DNA from: Branchiostoma floridae
Taxonomy: Eukaryota > Chordata > Leptocardii > Amphioxiformes > Branchiostomatidae
Direction: 5' to 3'
DNA length: 64,000 bases
Assembly (NCBI RefSeq): GCF_000003815.2
Contig: NC_049994.1
Coordinates: forward strand, 2,130,288 to 2,194,287
Shown one piece after another: positions 61,847-64,000 of this stretch. The notes below the pieces were generated by a model. That model ran no database searches. It was not told where the DNA came from and saw only the letters and a list, made by a program, of their open reading frames with translations. The translations under genes were made by a program, and so were the position numbers. How positions within the stretch are numbered: the stretch's first letter is position 1; every line of letters starts with the position of its first letter.

Positions 61847-62567
61847 CAGCTGTTGTTCTTTGTCTTATACAGCTGAACCACAAATTTTCGAAATTTTCCA
61901 TCTTCCGTTTCATTGAAGCCCGTGGTGTCCCAGTAAAATGTGATGTAGTCCTGTGAAAATGCCGGCGGAAGCCATTCTCCTGTTGATGCTGCTGCATCAT
62001 GGATGAAAGGTGCACGTAAATATCTTAGAATGATACACGGCATTACACATTAAGAAGGATATCAAACAAAACTTAAATACAGCTGCGTTACATGATCATT
62101 ATCATAAACAAGTGCACTTCGTCCTTCCTTCGCCCTTGCTTGTGGGACAAAAGTGCAAGGGCCACCACCATGCCTAAGCACTTAATAAAAGGCAGGAGGC
62201 AACATCATTATCCTTTATTTGTGTATGCTGTCATTAGCATGATGACATCTGAATCTACTGAATCTGAAATATAGCAACATGTTTTTCAATATCTAGAAGG
62301 GTGTTAACATCAACCTTCATAATTCAAAAGGATGCAACAATACCACCAATGAAATACATGAACTTAAAGTGATTTAAAGAGATGTACCGATGCAACATGA
62401 GTAATCCATCCTTATGTACACTTTTATACATTTAGGTGTTCAAACGAATCTTGTAACAACGTGTTCTTGATGTGATTGGCACCCAGAGAGAGTCGATGTC
62501 TGCTTACCAATCAAGGAGACCAGCATTAGGACGACTGCACCGCTGACAGCTTGTGTGCGGCCCATTT
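61847..62567 (-). CDS. Possible secreted-protein gene fragment (two exons)
   Basis: Candidate exon 62567-62508 follows a good acceptor (TTTTTTCTAACTTAG). It has ATG at 62565 and encodes a signal-peptide-like MGRTQAVSGAVVLMLVSLI, ending at the donor G|GTAAGC. A second exon, 61991-61847, has an in-phase acceptor (GATGCAG), encodes a Trp/Tyr/Phe-rich segment (GEWLPPAFSQDYITFYWD, then FRKFVVQLYKTKNNSW) and ends at CTG|GTAAGT. No known domain is recognised. A third exon could not be joined in phase; a frame at 61675-61457 looks protein-like but does not splice cleanly. The gene may continue elsewhere or be decayed. Confidence 0.4.
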
Positions 62568-62599
62568 CTAAGTTAGAAAAAATAAGAGAGATTTATTTG

Positions 62600-64000
62600 T
62601 AGTTAACAGCCAACCGTGAAAAAGTAATGTTCCTACTTTTTGTCGTTTAAATAAAGACTTTTCTTCTTTCAAACGCTTTAATTGCACGGGCCGTAATTCT
62701 GATGTAAATTGTGTTGAATTTGGAATGCATAGTGACAGTAATAGAATTCAGATGCCTGATATATTTCGAAGGCTAGACAAAGATTCCATACAGCGTCCGT
62801 CGCTGTATTCAGGAGCCCAACGGTAGGAGTCTAAGTCATAAAAGAAAAAAAAAGGGGGAACATAAACACTTAGCCACAAGAAAAGAGGTGCAGCCAAGCA
62901 TAACTCCCTAAATTTTGAACAATGAATGAAAAAATGGCACTATCAAAATTCAAAATGTTCTGAGGCATGATTAACCGAAGATAATAAACCAGAACATAAA
63001 AGTCCAAGGTACGAATACTAATCCAGTCAGGCAACGGATCTCGTACCTTTGGGAAGAACGAATCACCCACTTAGTTAACATTGTCATTTTTTTCTCCAAG
63101 ACATACGGGCATAATGTGGTACTGCACTCGCGTTCATGACGCATCTTTACAGTGCCACAAAACAAAAACAAGCAGAAGGTAAAGGTACGTAGTCACATGA
63201 CCTTTTGATACTACAAGGGCAAAGGCCTGTTACCACTTTTTACGTTCACCGCAAAACAGAGCAATGCGTTTTTGGGTTACAGTCCTGGCGTCCGAAGAAA
63301 TATGGTTGTTAACCCTTGGCTTGAAAAGTTTTAGATTGTGCCCCACAAGGAAGTAATTCATTGAAAGCTTGTTCCATGACGATGACATTCTAGAAAAGAA
63401 GCGTGGAACTTCCGCTTGAGAGGTGAGTTATGGAGGAAAAAATACGCTTTGAGAACATTTGAAAATTATTGCAACATCTTTACTGGCATTGCCCCATAAA
63501 ACAAGCTTTTGTTTCTGCATATTTGATGTTTTACTGTTGGGCGCTGGTGGGTCTTTTGTAGTGAGCCATTAATCCATGACTCAAATGTACTACCAAATAT
63601 TCTTTAAGTGTGTATTAACTCCCCAGCCCACTGACCCATTTACAACTGTGATCTACATAAGGCAATTACTGAACGAATGCTGCTACCATTATCTACACAC
63701 TATCAGAAGTACTCTTTACCATAATATCAATATTTCCAACGCTTTACACAACCGGGTAATATAAAAAGTCGAAATAAAGTTTGAACTTTTTCCAAATAAG
63801 TACCGAATCTCGTAGACCATTAAAAAAACTTGAAAACATTGGCAAATGATAGCAACCTTCTCCGTGACTTGCAATTGAATGCCAACACCGCACTGCATGC
63901 GAGAACGGCAGTTTCCTTACATCTACATAAAACAACGCAATACCCAATACATTGTTTTGAAACAGTCAGTTGAGATTGAATATCACTTTCCTACTTACAC
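62600..64000. other. AT-rich intergenic end of the window
   Basis: Short open frames only, without domains, codon bias or clear splice pairs. No RNA gene or complete mobile element recognised. Confidence 0.5.

Overview
This window is animal nuclear DNA, most likely from a lancelet (Branchiostoma). The evidence is intron-rich genes with GT-AG splice sites, tRNA-derived SINEs, LINE 3' ends, many foldback elements, and a single-exon leucine-rich-repeat (LRR) receptor of a type I associate with lancelets. The species call is inference. There are three assembly gaps: 121 N, 305 N and exactly 100 N. The last is the usual placeholder for a gap of unknown size.

Layout. 1-5.6 kb is repeats: a SINE, mariner-like and piggyBac-like foldback elements, and GA/GT microsatellite. 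5.65-7.98 kb (minus) is an intronless LRR single-pass membrane protein whose tail carries repeated tyrosine motifs. 8-24.4 kb holds almost only repeats: foldback elements with readable target-site duplications, LINE C-terminal fragments, a 39-bp minisatellite, three diverged copies of a ~0.87-kb unit, and a tandem pair of ~0.9-kb repeats. One of that pair carries a piggyBac-like insertion and the other shows the empty site. 24.9-44.8 kb (plus) is an ABCC5/MRP5-like ABC transporter in 29 phase-consistent exons, cut off inside the second nucleotide-binding domain by the 100-N gap. 44.9-45.35 kb is a LINE fragment.

45.9-60.5 kb is a nearly complete Polinton/Maverick (adintovirus-like) endogenous DNA virus with open reading frames throughout. 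Its left arm (plus) encodes a zinc-finger/type B DNA polymerase with two introns, a packaging ATPase and two conserved small proteins. Its right arm (minus) encodes an adenain-like protease, a double-jelly-roll major capsid protein, a basic core-like protein, a minor capsid protein and a chromodomain integrase. The two arms converge near 53.3-53.5 kb. The outer right end carries an accessory block that I regard as the most interesting part of the window: a Bcl-2-like protein (BH4-, BH3-, BH1- and BH2-like segments plus a hydrophobic tail), flanked by two related proteins that each contain two PC4/Sub1-type single-stranded-DNA-binding domains. Three TATA-like boxes suggest these genes have their own promoters. 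I could not find the terminal inverted repeats by eye.

60.7-64 kb is AT-rich flank holding a possible secreted-protein gene fragment (minus; signal-peptide exon plus one further exon) and little else.

The element appears able to encode its own replication (PolB), integration (integrase), packaging (ATPase), maturation (protease) and shell (capsid proteins). The accessory block would plausibly modulate single-stranded DNA or transcription, and block apoptosis of the host cell. Those last roles are inferred from motifs only.
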